Below the pieces are notes generated by a model, which searched no databases, was not told where the DNA came from, and saw only the letters and a list, made by a program, of their open reading frames with translations. Both the position numbers and the translations under genes were made by a program. Of a stretch of 64,000 nucleotides of DNA, positions 1 through 8,294 are shown in pieces; positions within the stretch are counted from its first letter, which is position 1, and the number at the start of each line of letters is the position of its first letter. The stretch is from Novilysobacter antarcticus (GTDB lineage: Bacteria; Pseudomonadota; Gammaproteobacteria; Xanthomonadales; Xanthomonadaceae), in the NCBI RefSeq assembly GCF_019802285.1, contig NZ_JAIEUJ010000004.1, positions 62,001 to 126,000 of the forward strand, in the 5' to 3' direction.

Positions 1-1
1 G

Positions 2-916
2 CGGATGCACCCGCTGGACACCATCAACAGCCACGACAAGGCGATGGCCTGGCTGCGCGAACACCAGCCCCGCGTCGCCCAGGCGCTCGACGCCCCGCAG
101 CACGCGGTGCGCGACTTCCGCTTCCTGCGCCATTTCAGCCACGACTGCGAGCAGGTGTTCTCGGCCGAGCGCTGGGCGATCACCGGCGAGGCCGGGCTGT
201 TCCTGGACCCGTTCTACTCACCGGGCAGCGACTTCATCGCGATCAGCAACGGCTACATCTGCGAGCTGATCGGGAAAGACCGCGCCGGCGCGCGTATCGG
301 CGCCCACGCCGAGCTCTACCAGCAGCTGCTGTTCTCGTTCTTCGACAACACGATGAGTCTGTACCAGGACCAGTACCCGCTGTTCGGCGACGCGCTGGTG
401 ATGCCGCTCAAGGTGGTCTGGGACTACACCTACTACTGGTCGGTGCTGGCGCCGCTGTACACCGCGGGCAAGATTGCCGACCTGTCGCTGATGGGGCGGC
501 TGCGCAAGCCCCTGGAGCGCGCGACCGCGCTCAACAAGACGACGCAGGTCCTTCTGCGCGGCTGGGGCGAGGCCAACGCCGCCGCCGGCTACGCCCCGCC
601 CGATGGGCGCGAGCTGGACCAGTCGGCGATCGGGTGGTTCCGCGATCTCAACGGGGCGTTGCTGGACAGTCCCGACGACGCGGAACTGTCCGCACGGATC
701 CGCGCCAACGTCGAGCGCATGGAAGTGCTCGCCAGCGAGATGGCGCAGCAGGCCTGCCGCCAACACCCGGCCCTGTCCGGGATGAGTCCGGTGGACGGAA
801 CCGCTGCCGCCGATGCCACGGCAATGTTGCTGCCGCCGGTCTGGTACGGCCTGGAAGACCTTCCTCCTGCCGGCCAGGCGGCGTCACCGACGCCTGGCGT
901 GGCCCTGACGGCCTAG
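2..916 (+). CDS. Flavin-dependent halogenase-like oxidoreductase, C-terminal part
   Basis: The reading frame is already open at the left edge, so the true start lies outside the window. The visible part has a run reading GEAGLFLDPFYSPGSDFIAI around residues 60-80, the FAD-pocket signature of the tryptophan-halogenase family. These enzymes use FADH2 and halide to halogenate aromatic substrates. Xanthomonadin clusters carry such a gene, and xanthomonadins are brominated aryl polyenes, so polyene halogenation is the likely role. The N-terminal GxGxxG and WxWxIP motifs that would separate a true halogenase from a general FAD monooxygenase are not visible. The gene converges on the minus-strand lipoprotein gene, overlapping its stop by 4 bases. 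Confidence 0.7.
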   Translation, partial: RMHPLDTINSHDKAMAWLREHQPRVAQALDAPQHAVRDFRFLRHFSHDCEQVFSAERWAITGEAGLFLDPFYSPGSDFIAISNGYICELIGKDRAGARIGAHAELYQQLLFSFFDNTMSLYQDQYPLFGDALVMPLKVVWDYTYYWSVLAPLYTAGKIADLSLMGRLRKPLERATALNKTTQVLLRGWGEANAAAGYAPPDGRELDQSAIGWFRDLNGALLDSPDDAELSARIRANVERMEVLASEMAQQACRQHPALSGMSPVDGTAAADATAMLLPPVWYGLEDLPPAGQAASPTPGVALTA

Positions 917-1398
917 TTGCGCGGCGGCTGGCTGCCGGGCGTGACCGTCGGCCGATAGTCCATCGGCGGCGGATCGAAGACGTAGATCGCGATCCCGGCG
1001 GCATGGGTCGGCGACGGGCTGACGTTGACACCGATACCACCGCCCACCGAGCTGCGCCGACCGTAGCTGCTGCTGCCCACGCCGATACCGACGTTGCTGC
1101 CGCCGTAGCCCTGCGCGGCGCCCTGGAACAGCACGCCGTTGGCACCCACCTGGGCGGCGGACGCGCGCAGCTTGCCCATGACCTCGTTGGTCTTGTTCTG
1201 CTCGCCGTAGGTCAGCGCGCCGCTGGCCGTGCTCAGCATCGCAATTTCCTCGTAGCGACCCGGCGGCGGGGTGTAATAGATGCGCACCTGCTCGGGCGCC
1301 ACGGCCGGGCGGGCCGGGCCGAGCATTGTTCGCGACGTGGTTGCGCAACCACTGGCCGCAACGGCCAGACAGACGATCAATGCGGTCTTGACGTGCAC
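913..1398 (-). CDS. Small predicted outer-membrane lipoprotein at the end of the pigment operon
   Basis: 161 residues. I chose the GTG at 1398 because AGGAGG sits 9 bases upstream and the product then starts with a lipoprotein signal, with hydrophobic residues ending at ASGC. The mature part has a compact region (YEEIAMLSTASG, then KLRASAAQVGANGV) resembling small DUF4156- or RcsF-like surface lipoproteins, followed by a Gly/Ser-rich stretch. No catalytic motif is seen. It lies about 100 bases downstream of the ketoreductase on the same strand, so it may be the last gene of the pigment operon or an independent neighbour. The function is unknown. Confidence 0.65.
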   Translation of the reverse strand: MHVKTALIVCLAVAASGCATTSRTMLGPARPAVAPEQVRIYYTPPPGRYEEIAMLSTASGALTYGEQNKTNEVMGKLRASAAQVGANGVLFQGAAQGYGGSNVGIGVGSSSYGRRSSVGGGIGVNVSPSPTHAAGIAIYVFDPPPMDYRPTVTPGSQPPRN

Positions 1399-1496
1399 GA
1401 TGGCATTCCTCCTGCGATGCGGCCCGGACGCCCCGGAACCGGTGTTCGGCACTCCGATTATGTCGCGCGCACGCGGCACGCGCAGGTGAAGCCGGC

Positions 1497-2231
1497 TCAT
1501 CCCATGCCGCCGTTGATGCCGATCACCTGGCCGTTGATGTAGCCCGCCGCGTCGGAACACAGGAAGCCCACCAGCGCGGCGACCTCCTCGGGACGTCCCG
1601 CGCGCCCTGCCGGGACCATCTGCTTGAGCACGTCGGCAGGAAACGCGTCCCCCGCCATGCGCCCTTCGATCACCCCCGGCGCGACCACGTTGACGCTGAT
1701 GCCGCGGCTGGCCATCTCACGGGCGAGCGACTTGCTGGCGCCGTGCAGGGCCGACTTGGCCGCCGCGTAGTTGACCTGGCCACGGTTGCCCAGCACGGCG
1801 GCGACCGAGGAAACGCTGACGATGCGTCCCCAGCGGCCGCGCGCCATCGGCAGCAGCAGCGGCTGGGTGACGTTGAAGAAACCGTGCACGGAGACATTGA
1901 TCACGCGCCGCCACTGCTCCTCGCTCATCCCCGCCATCGGGCCGTCCTCGTGGATGCCGGCGTTGTTGACCACCACCGGAATCGGTCCGTCCGCGAGCAG
2001 GCCTTCAAGCGCCGCGCGCGTCGCCGCGCCATCGGCGACATCGAACGCGACCGCCTGGGCACTGCCGCCTTCGTGGTGGATCGCGGCAACCACCTGCTCG
2101 GCACGGGCCAGGTTGGCGTTGGCGTGGACGATCACGTGCATGCCGTCGGCGGCGAGGCGGGCGCAGATCGCGCCACCGATGTCGCCGCTGCCGCCGGTCA
2201 CCAGCGCGCGCCGCGGAAAGGATGAAGTCAT
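1497..2231 (-). CDS. 3-oxoacyl-ACP reductase (FabG-type SDR) of the pigment cluster
   Basis: 244-residue short-chain dehydrogenase. It has the Rossmann motif TGGSGDIGGAI at residues 11-21, NNAG near residue 90, and the Ser-Tyr-Lys triad (SVSSVAAV, then YAAAKSA). It ends in the INGGMG typical of FabG. It would reduce the 3-keto group of the ACP-bound polyene with NADPH, the first of the two steps that create each double bond. The ATG at 2231 has a strong AGGAGG 6 bases upstream, and a 53-base gap separates it from the preceding dehydratase, so it is translated independently. Aryl polyene clusters normally carry a dedicated FabG paralogue of this kind. Confidence 0.88.
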   Translation of the reverse strand: MTSSFPRRALVTGGSGDIGGAICARLAADGMHVIVHANANLARAEQVVAAIHHEGGSAQAVAFDVADGAATRAALEGLLADGPIPVVVNNAGIHEDGPMAGMSEEQWRRVINVSVHGFFNVTQPLLLPMARGRWGRIVSVSSVAAVLGNRGQVNYAAAKSALHGASKSLAREMASRGISVNVVAPGVIEGRMAGDAFPADVLKQMVPAGRAGRPEEVAALVGFLCSDAAGYINGQVIGINGGMG

Positions 2232-2284
2232 GGCGTACCTCCTGTAGTGGGCGATTGTCGCCCATCGGGCTTGCGCAGGGACGG

Positions 2285-2746
2285 TCAGTCCGGTTGCGTG
2301 GCCGGCGCGGGCATCACCGCCGCGCGGCCTTCGGCCAGCAGTGCACCGGCGTGCAGGATGCGGAACTGGTACTGCCAGCCGCTGTCGCCGTCCATCAGCA
2401 GGCGCGCCTCGCCTTCCAGAGCACCGGGCAGGTCGTCGATCCGGCCCACATGCAGCGCCACCCCGCGCAATGCGACCAGCAGGCCGGGCCGGGCGACGCC
2501 GCCGGCGCGGCTGGCACGCAGGCCACCGTGCACCGCCATCGCCTGCGCACCGTATTCGCACAGGTGCACCGCGCGCAGGCGGCCACCGCTGCGCAGCGGA
2601 TGCGCGGGATCGCGGTGCCGCTCGGCAAGCAGGCGGATGCTGGCGTCGTCCCATTCCAACACGCGGTCCCACAGGCTCATGGCGCCCTGGTGCGGGATCA
2701 GGCTGGCGATCCGATCCGCGTCGATGGGCTGTGGTTCCCGGCTCAA
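2285..2746 (-). CDS. ApeP-like 3-hydroxyacyl-ACP dehydratase (hotdog fold)
   Basis: 153 residues. The N-terminal motif LIPHQGAMSLWDRVLEWD carries the conserved histidine of the ApeP/COG4706 dehydratases of aryl polyene clusters; the second conserved region reads HLCEYGAQAMAVHGG. It would remove water from the 3-hydroxyacyl-ACP polyene intermediate. The best start is a TTG at 2746 that shares bases with the TGA stop of the upstream exporter gene, which implies translational coupling; no ATG or GTG is available in this frame at the right place. Rare start use and coupling together suggest lower output than the exporter. Confidence 0.78.
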   Translation of the reverse strand: MSREPQPIDADRIASLIPHQGAMSLWDRVLEWDDASIRLLAERHRDPAHPLRSGGRLRAVHLCEYGAQAMAVHGGLRASRAGGVARPGLLVALRGVALHVGRIDDLPGALEGEARLLMDGDSGWQYQFRILHAGALLAEGRAAVMPAPATQPD

Positions 2747-5139
2747 TGGGGCACCTGCGCATGCTGATTTTCGGGCATGGGACCAGGCGTCGCGCCGGGT
2801 CCGGTCGCAGCAGCCGGCTGGCGCACGATCAACAGCGCCAGCACGAAGTTGAACACCACGCCCAGTGCCACGGTGCTGCCGATCGCCTGCAGCACCGGGA
2901 TGCTGGAGGTCGCCAGCAACGCGAACACCAGCAGGGTGGCCAGACTGCACACGATGATCGCGTGCAACGCACGCAACTGGCCCTCGCGGCTGTCGCCGGC
3001 GTGATCGAAGAACAGCCCGTAGTCCAATCCCAGTCCGCAGGCCAGGATCAGCGCCACGAGGTGGAACAGGTTCAACTCGACACCGAAGCCGCGCAACACC
3101 GCCAGCAGCACGATGATGGCCAGCGCCATGGGCGCGAGCACGCGCAAGGTTCGGTGGACGTCGCGCAGGGCGACCCAGATCGTCGCCACAAGCAACACCG
3201 CCGCCAGGGCGAGCGCCCACAGCAGGCGGGTGCGGTATTCGGCCACCAGTGATTCGGAGGCGTCCTTGAGGTCGAGCAACTGCGCACCGTGGGGTGCCAG
3301 CACCGCGGCCGCCGCGACGGGATCCTCCAGGCCGCTGAGCGCCACCAGTGCGGTGGCATGCGAATCACTGCGCAGGAGCAGGCCGTCGACCCGCGCCGCC
3401 AGCGGCGTGCCGGTCAGGTCGGCTGCCGTCAGCGGCGGCGCGGCCCGCGCGGCGGCGACGTCGGCAAGAAACGGCGCGAACACGTCACTGCGGAACGGAC
3501 TGTCAGCCACCGCCGCGTCCAGCGCCGCCTGCAGCGTCGGTGCATCCGGCAACCGCTCCTGGCGCGCACGCTGGGCCGCCACGCTGGGCAGGTAACGCGA
3601 GGCGAGGTCAAAGCCCTGCAACAACCCGTCGGCCTGCATCTGCTCGAGTACCGGCTCCAGCGCTTCGGACGCCTGGAGCGCGGCCTCGGCATCCGCGCCC
3701 TGGATGACCATCAGGTAGCGCACATCCGGCGCTCCCAGTTCGGCGCGCAGCTGGCCGTCCTGCACCAGCAGGTGCTCCGGAACCGGGGTCAGGCGGGACA
3801 GGTCGTTCTGCCAGAACGGTCCGGGCACGAGCCAGATTACCGCCAGGCCAGCCGCGCCCAGCAGGATGCCGGTGATCACGCCCATCCGCGGCCAGCGCGA
3901 AAAATGCCCCCACACCCGGGCCATCGCCGGCGACGACGCGGCGTCGTAGGGCTTGCCACCGTTTTCGGCAGTGTCGATCAGACCCGGCAACAGGTAGCGC
4001 GTGGTCAGCGCAGCCACGCTGAGGCCAGCGATGGTGAACACCGCGAGCTGCTTCAAGCCGTCCACGCCGGAGATCAAAAAGGTCAGATAGGCGATGCAGG
4101 TGGCGACCACGCCGGTGCCCAGAGTCGGCCAGAGCGAGCGCGCGTTGTCCCACGGCGAGAGCCCGGGGCGCTGGTGGCTGATCAGGTGGATCGGGTAATC
4201 CTGCGCCACCCCGATCAGGGTGAAGCCGAACGCCACGGTGATGCCGTGGATGCCGTCAAACCCCAAAGCGACGGCGGCCATGCCCGACAGCCCGCCGCTG
4301 GCCAGCGGCAGCGCGGCAAGCAGGGGAACCCGCCAGCTGCGGTAGGCGATCAGCAGCAGCAGCGAGAAAATGACGCCATCCAGACTGCCGATGAAGCTTG
4401 CCTCGCTTTGGGTACGCCCGCCGACCTCCACCGCAAACGCGCCCGGGCCACTGACCAGCAATTGCGAGGAACTGTCGCCGCGGGCAGCATCGAAGGCCGC
4501 GTGCAGCTTCGCCAATGCCGCCTCCTGGCCGCCGGGATCAAACCCGGCCGCTGTGGTCTGCACGGCCAGCAGGGCGCGCTTGCCCTCGCGGTCAAACCAG
4601 ACCCCGTGCTGTTGCTGAGGGCCGTTGGCCGGCTGCCAGGTGTCGGCCAGGGCCAGCACCTCCAGGGTCGGATCGGCCGGCAACAGCGGCTCGACCAAGG
4701 CGGCCACCGGCGAGCCCAGATCCTGCAGGCGCGCGTCCAGCTGGTCCGACAGGTACGCCGCGTCCAGCGCCTGGTGGTCCAGCGTGGTCGAGAGCAGATA
4801 GCGGTACGGGCGCAGCGCTTCGGGAATCGATTCCAGTCCGGCCACCCCGCCGTTGGCGGCGAGGCTGAAAGCCGGGTCCCCGGCCAGCGCGCCAACCATC
4901 GCCGCGGACTGTCGGGCCAGCACCTCGGGCCGGTCGCCGGAGATCGCCAACAGCAGCAGGCGCGAGCCGGGGCCCTCGCCGAGCTCGTCGATCAGCAGCT
5001 TCTGCGCGGGCGTGCGTGCCTCGGGCATGAACTTGCGCAGATCGCCGGTCAGCTGCAACTGCTGGCTGATCCACCAACCGCCCACCAGCAACAGCGCCAG
5101 CCACGTGAGGGCCAGCGAGAGGCGCCAGCGCGGACTCAT
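2743..5139 (-). CDS. MMPL/RND-family exporter of the aryl polyene lipid
   Basis: 798-residue membrane transporter. It has an N-terminal transmembrane segment, a large periplasmic loop, a block of helices around residues 240-400, a second periplasmic loop, and a C-terminal helical block. This is the duplicated RND layout of MMPL lipid exporters (COG4258). In aryl polyene and xanthomonadin clusters this protein is thought to move the finished polyene lipid across the inner membrane towards the outer membrane. The ATG at 5139 overlaps the LolA-like stop as ATGA. An upstream in-frame ATG at 5163 would extend it into the previous gene and is less likely. Confidence 0.85.
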   Translation of the reverse strand: MSPRWRLSLALTWLALLLVGGWWISQQLQLTGDLRKFMPEARTPAQKLLIDELGEGPGSRLLLLAISGDRPEVLARQSAAMVGALAGDPAFSLAANGGVAGLESIPEALRPYRYLLSTTLDHQALDAAYLSDQLDARLQDLGSPVAALVEPLLPADPTLEVLALADTWQPANGPQQQHGVWFDREGKRALLAVQTTAAGFDPGGQEAALAKLHAAFDAARGDSSSQLLVSGPGAFAVEVGGRTQSEASFIGSLDGVIFSLLLLIAYRSWRVPLLAALPLASGGLSGMAAVALGFDGIHGITVAFGFTLIGVAQDYPIHLISHQRPGLSPWDNARSLWPTLGTGVVATCIAYLTFLISGVDGLKQLAVFTIAGLSVAALTTRYLLPGLIDTAENGGKPYDAASSPAMARVWGHFSRWPRMGVITGILLGAAGLAVIWLVPGPFWQNDLSRLTPVPEHLLVQDGQLRAELGAPDVRYLMVIQGADAEAALQASEALEPVLEQMQADGLLQGFDLASRYLPSVAAQRARQERLPDAPTLQAALDAAVADSPFRSDVFAPFLADVAAARAAPPLTAADLTGTPLAARVDGLLLRSDSHATALVALSGLEDPVAAAAVLAPHGAQLLDLKDASESLVAEYRTRLLWALALAAVLLVATIWVALRDVHRTLRVLAPMALAIIVLLAVLRGFGVELNLFHLVALILACGLGLDYGLFFDHAGDSREGQLRALHAIIVCSLATLLVFALLATSSIPVLQAIGSTVALGVVFNFVLALLIVRQPAAATGPGATPGPMPENQHAQVPH

Positions 5140-5834
5140 CGGGAGGCGACGCCCCGATGGCAAAGACGGGCGACGCCGTCGGCGTCCACCACCGCCGGGG
5201 CCGCCTCCGCCGCGCTGGCCAGCAGGGTGCGCTGGGGCTGCAGCTCATCCACCATGCGGGTCTCGATGCAGCGCAGCTCGGCGTCCTGGCCGTACAGGGT
5301 GATCGTCTGCACTCGGCGAGCCAGTTCATCCTCAGCCGGGGTCAACTCCAGGCTCCAGTGCTGCCGGGTACCGTCACTGCGCAGGCGGTAAACCGACTCG
5401 AGCGCGGCGAGATCGCCTGACAGCAGCGCACCAAAACTGTCCTGCAGGCCGGCGAGCTCGGGCGCCCGCGCCAGCGAGAAGGTCCGCGGTGCGCGTCCGG
5501 CGCGCTCAATGGTGGCCTGGCCGGCGTGGATGGTCGTGGTCTCCACATAGGGATCGCGCACGGCGCGTACCAGGACACCGTCCTGTGGACGCCGGTACTC
5601 GCCGCTCAGCCGCAGCGCATTCTTGAGCATCCGCGACTCGCGCACCTCCACGAACGGCGTTGCCATCGGCGCCGGCTGGGCAAGCTTGCCGAGGATCCAG
5701 CCGGCAGTGACCGCCTCCCCGGGCTTGTCTGCCTCAGCCGCGCTCGCCGCCAACGCGCTCGCCAGCAACAACGGTACCGCCAGCCATCGCACGCCCGGCC
5801 GCGCCCGGTGCGGGAACGGGGTCGATCGCTTCAT
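5136..5834 (-). CDS. LolA-like periplasmic lipid carrier
   Basis: 232 residues from the ATG at 5834. It has a signal peptide with basic residues, a leucine/alanine-rich core, and likely cleavage near SALAASAAEA. The mature part resembles the LolA-related proteins (COG2834) of aryl polyene clusters, which are proposed to shuttle the polyene lipid across the periplasm with the MMPL exporter encoded next. An alternative ATG lies at 5855, without a better ribosome site. Either start lies about 100 bases inside the 3' end of the upstream acyltransferase gene, an unusually long same-strand overlap. The stop overlaps the exporter start by 4 bases. Confidence 0.78.
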   Translation of the reverse strand: MKRSTPFPHRARPGVRWLAVPLLLASALAASAAEADKPGEAVTAGWILGKLAQPAPMATPFVEVRESRMLKNALRLSGEYRRPQDGVLVRAVRDPYVETTTIHAGQATIERAGRAPRTFSLARAPELAGLQDSFGALLSGDLAALESVYRLRSDGTRQHWSLELTPAEDELARRVQTITLYGQDAELRCIETRMVDELQPQRTLLASAAEAAPAVVDADGVARLCHRGVASR

Positions 5835-6732
5835 CTTCGGGTTGCCAGAAGTCATAGAAATTGAACCAGTTGTAAGGGGCGTTGCGGACATGGTGCTGCA
5901 AGCGGTCGGCGTAGCGCTGAATGATCGCCTGCAGGGCGTGCTGGCGCTGCCTGCGCTCGATGCGGATGCACGGATCGAACATCTCGAACACCAGATCGTA
6001 GCGGTTACCGCCGCGATACAGGCCAAAGCCCAGCAGCACCGGCACTTTCAGCACGCTCGCCACCAGCCACGGCGCGGCCGGGAAGCGCGCTGTCCCTCCC
6101 AGGAAGCTCGCCGGGTGGGATGCTTGTCCGGGCTGGATCCGGTCGACCAGCATCGCCACCAGCGCCCCCGCATCGGTCGCCTCCTTGATCGCCAGCAGCA
6201 GCGAAGGCCCGTCCTGCCCGGCGTCGATCACGGTTTTGGCAACGCCGGGATTCAGCGAGTCCAGCAATTGGGTCAGTGCCGGGTTGTGGCCGACGTCCAG
6301 CACCACCCGCAACTGCACCTGCGGACGCTGGATGGCGAGCATCCGCAACACCTCGAAGCTGCCCAGATGGGAGCCGAACATCAGCACGCCGCGGCCGTGG
6401 TCGAGTTGCTCGACCAACTGCTCCACGCCGTCCACCCGCAGGTCGAACCGGGCGAGCTCGCCGCCAAGCAGGAACACCCGGTCCAGGATCGTCGCGGAAA
6501 ACACATGGACGTGGCGGAACACGTCGCGCCAGCGCGCCGGCCGTCCCAGCACGCGGCTCAGGTAGTCACGCGAGGCCCGACGCTCCGGGCCGCGGGCGAG
6601 GACGTAGTACGCCGTGATCGGCCACAGCAGCAGCCGGGTCGGACCGCGCCCGACTACTTCGGCGATCGTGCGGATCAATCCGAATGCAAGGCGGCTGCCG
6701 CCTTCAGGCCGTTCTACCCAGCTGTCACTCAC
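5734..6732 (-). CDS. LpxL/HtrB-like acyltransferase of the pigment cluster
   Basis: 332 residues. It carries the lysophospholipid acyltransferase hallmark HLGSFE around residue 122, DRIQPGQ near 193, and a C-terminal YNWFNFYDFW run typical of aryl polyene acyltransferases (COG4261). It probably transfers the ACP-bound polyene to a glycerolipid or sugar-lipid acceptor at the inner membrane. The start ATG at 6732 overlaps the stop of the upstream dehydratase as ATGA. The last 33 or so codons overlap the next gene and are low in conserved residues, so the functional domain probably ends near the FYDFW motif. Confidence 0.82.
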   Translation of the reverse strand: MSDSWVERPEGGSRLAFGLIRTIAEVVGRGPTRLLLWPITAYYVLARGPERRASRDYLSRVLGRPARWRDVFRHVHVFSATILDRVFLLGGELARFDLRVDGVEQLVEQLDHGRGVLMFGSHLGSFEVLRMLAIQRPQVQLRVVLDVGHNPALTQLLDSLNPGVAKTVIDAGQDGPSLLLAIKEATDAGALVAMLVDRIQPGQASHPASFLGGTARFPAAPWLVASVLKVPVLLGFGLYRGGNRYDLVFEMFDPCIRIERRQRQHALQAIIQRYADRLQHHVRNAPYNWFNFYDFWQPEDEAIDPVPAPGAAGRAMAGGTVVAGERVGGERG

Positions 6733-7055
6733 GAAGGCGACCCGGCAACCACTTCACCGCTGGCCAGCAAACTCTCGCCGCGGTGGATGCGGAAGCGCCA
6801 GCGCAGCGGTGCCTCCCCGGACAGCGCCTGCAGCTCGATCGACGCCGTCTGCTCGGGCAGCAGCGGCTGCAGGAACTTGACCTGCGGCAGGCGCAGCGGG
6901 GCGCCTGCGGCCTCCGGATAGCGGGATTCGATCAGTTCCAGCACACGGTCCAGCATCACCACGCCGGGCACCACCGGACGGCCGGGAAAATGGCCCGGCA
7001 GGCTGGGATGGTCGGCGGCGATCACGAACGGCACGGGGACCACGGAGGCTTTCAC
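6729..7055 (-). CDS. ApeI-like FabA/FabZ-type dehydratase (hotdog)
   Basis: 108 residues, about the size of ApeI-type thioester dehydratases. The motif HPSLPGHFPGRPVVPGV near residue 16 is the FabZ-like active-site segment: the His of GHFPG is the catalytic base. It should work with the ApeP-like protein on 3-hydroxyacyl-ACP intermediates. The start is a GTG at 7055; no ATG lies ahead of the conserved motif. It is 48 bases downstream of the membrane-protein gene and overlaps the acyltransferase start. Confidence 0.8.
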   Translation of the reverse strand: MKASVVPVPFVIAADHPSLPGHFPGRPVVPGVVMLDRVLELIESRYPEAAGAPLRLPQVKFLQPLLPEQTASIELQALSGEAPLRWRFRIHRGESLLASGEVVAGSPS

Positions 7056-7103
7056 GCTGCAGCAATGCGGACCGGCAAGGATAAGCCAGCGCGATGAACG
7101 GCG

Positions 7104-7793
7104 TCAGCGGAACATGTCGCGCCAGAAACCCGGGCCCAGCTGGCCCATCCGGCGCAGGAAGTCGACGAAGTTGCGATACGGCGGATCCGGGAACCAGCGC
7201 TTGCGCAGCAGGTACTCACCGATAAAGAACACCGCAAGGATCCCGTAATCCAGCAGATTGGCGAACCACGACCACGCCTGCTGGCTCACGCTGATGACCG
7301 GCGGGTAGCCCAACCGGGCCAGCACGCCATCGGGCACCGCGATCACCGCAAGTGCGGTATCGGCCAGCGCCAGCATGGCCAGCAGAACTGCCCAGGCGAG
7401 GGTCAGCCGCGTGGTGTAGCGCAGCAGGCGCGGCTCCAACGCATCGGGCGGGCAGCCTTCCATCGCCGCCGCGATCCGGGTGATCACCGGCACCCGCCCG
7501 CCGCGCAGGCTGCGGGCGAAGAACCAGGAGATCAACGCGGCGAACAACGCCGGTGGGCCGAGCAACAACACCACCGGCAGATCGCTGCCGCGCATCGCCC
7601 ACAGGCCGGCGCAGAAAAGCGCCAGCAGCAACCAGGCCCAGGCGCGGACGCGCAGCAACGGCTCCAGCAGCACCACCAAGGCCAGATCGAGCAACGCCAC
7701 CATCGCCAGCGCGTTGTTGGCATCCACGCTGGCGCGGTGGGCAAGCAGCGGATAGGCCGCCGCGAGCACCACCCGCAGCAGCACGATGACCAT
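7104..7793 (-). CDS. Conserved integral membrane protein of aryl polyene clusters (COG4648-like)
   Basis: 229 residues with about six hydrophobic helices. The arrangement and the C-terminal RKRWFPDPPYRNFVDFL stretch match the COG4648 membrane proteins that recur in xanthomonadin and aryl polyene loci. The biochemical role of the family is not established; it could help anchor the synthase or handle lipid. The ATG at 7793 is preferred over the adjacent GTG at 7796; neither has a good ribosome site. It lies 24 bases after the ACP stop, so it is certainly in the same operon. Confidence 0.75.
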   Translation of the reverse strand: MVIVLLRVVLAAAYPLLAHRASVDANNALAMVALLDLALVVLLEPLLRVRAWAWLLLALFCAGLWAMRGSDLPVVLLLGPPALFAALISWFFARSLRGGRVPVITRIAAAMEGCPPDALEPRLLRYTTRLTLAWAVLLAMLALADTALAVIAVPDGVLARLGYPPVISVSQQAWSWFANLLDYGILAVFFIGEYLLRKRWFPDPPYRNFVDFLRRMGQLGPGFWRDMFR

Positions 7794-7817
7794 CACCTGC
7801 GCTGGCGCGGCGGTGCG

Positions 7818-8087
7818 TCAGCCGGCCTTGTTCTGCTCCACATGCGCCGACAGCGAGCGCAGGGAGGCGAAGACCCGGCGGTTCTCGTCGCTGTCAGAGC
7901 GCAGCTGGAAGCCGTACTCCTTGCTGATCGCCAGCGCCAGTTCGAGCGCGTCGATCGAGTCCAGGCCCAGGCCGTCGCCAAACAGGGCCGCCTCGGGATC
8001 GATCTCAGCGGGCACCACGTCTTCCAGATTGAGGCTGTCAACCAGCAGTCGGGCAAGGGCGGCCTCGGCAGGGCTTTGTGCGGACAT
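7818..8087 (-). CDS. Acyl carrier protein of the pigment synthase
   Basis: 89 residues. The phosphopantetheine attachment motif is GLGLDSIDALEL, with the modified serine near residue 41, in a typical four-helix acidic ACP. It carries the growing polyene during elongation by ketosynthase, reductase and dehydratases. It corresponds in position to the ACP called XanC in Xanthomonas campestris. It is the first gene of the minus-strand pigment operon, so the promoter must lie between 8088 and xanB2. The ATG at 8087 is preceded by a GGAAG-type ribosome site. I see only one ACP here, though aryl polyene loci often have two. Confidence 0.85.
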   Translation of the reverse strand: MSAQSPAEAALARLLVDSLNLEDVVPAEIDPEAALFGDGLGLDSIDALELALAISKEYGFQLRSDSDENRRVFASLRSLSAHVEQNKAG

Positions 8088-8173
8088 CGAAGTACTTCCG
8101 TTGGATGGGATCGGGCAACGATCCGGCATGGCGCCGCCGGGCGCAACCACGCAACCGTCGCGGGGGCTCCGGT

Positions 8174-8179
8174 TATCAT
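8174..8179 (+). promoter_or_regulatory. Candidate -10 element (TATCAT) for xanB2
   Basis: TATCAT matches the sigma-70 -10 consensus at five of six positions and is AT-rich in a GC-rich divergent intergenic region. Transcription would start near 8186, about 105 bases before xanB2 and right at the ATG of a short upstream reading frame. No convincing -35 is visible. Confidence 0.4.
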
Positions 8180-8186
8180 GGCCGAC

Positions 8187-8294
8187 ATGACCGTTTTTGC
8201 ATCTCATCCGGGCGTTTTCCACGACCTGGCGCCGGACCGTATCCCCGCGTGCCCCCTGCTTGCGCCCCACCGCGTGCGGGACAACGCGGCATGA
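8187..8294 (+). CDS. Possible 35-residue upstream ORF coupled to xanB2
   Basis: The ATG at 8187 opens a 35-codon frame whose TGA overlaps the xanB2 ATG as ATGA, the usual sign of translational coupling. The ATG falls 8 bases after the candidate -10 element, so the transcript could be leaderless and this ORF would be read first. The peptide begins MTVFASHPGVFHDL and contains one Cys and several Pro and His residues; it has no recognisable domain. A second in-frame ATG at 8178 overlaps the promoter element. It could be a real small protein, a translational-coupling leader that sets XanB2 output, or chance. Confidence 0.35.
   Translation: MTVFASHPGVFHDLAPDRIPACPLLAPHRVRDNAA

Noticed and set aside
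3289-5391. 700-residue open frame on the plus strand
   Set aside because: Antisense to the MMPL exporter; no domain and biased composition.
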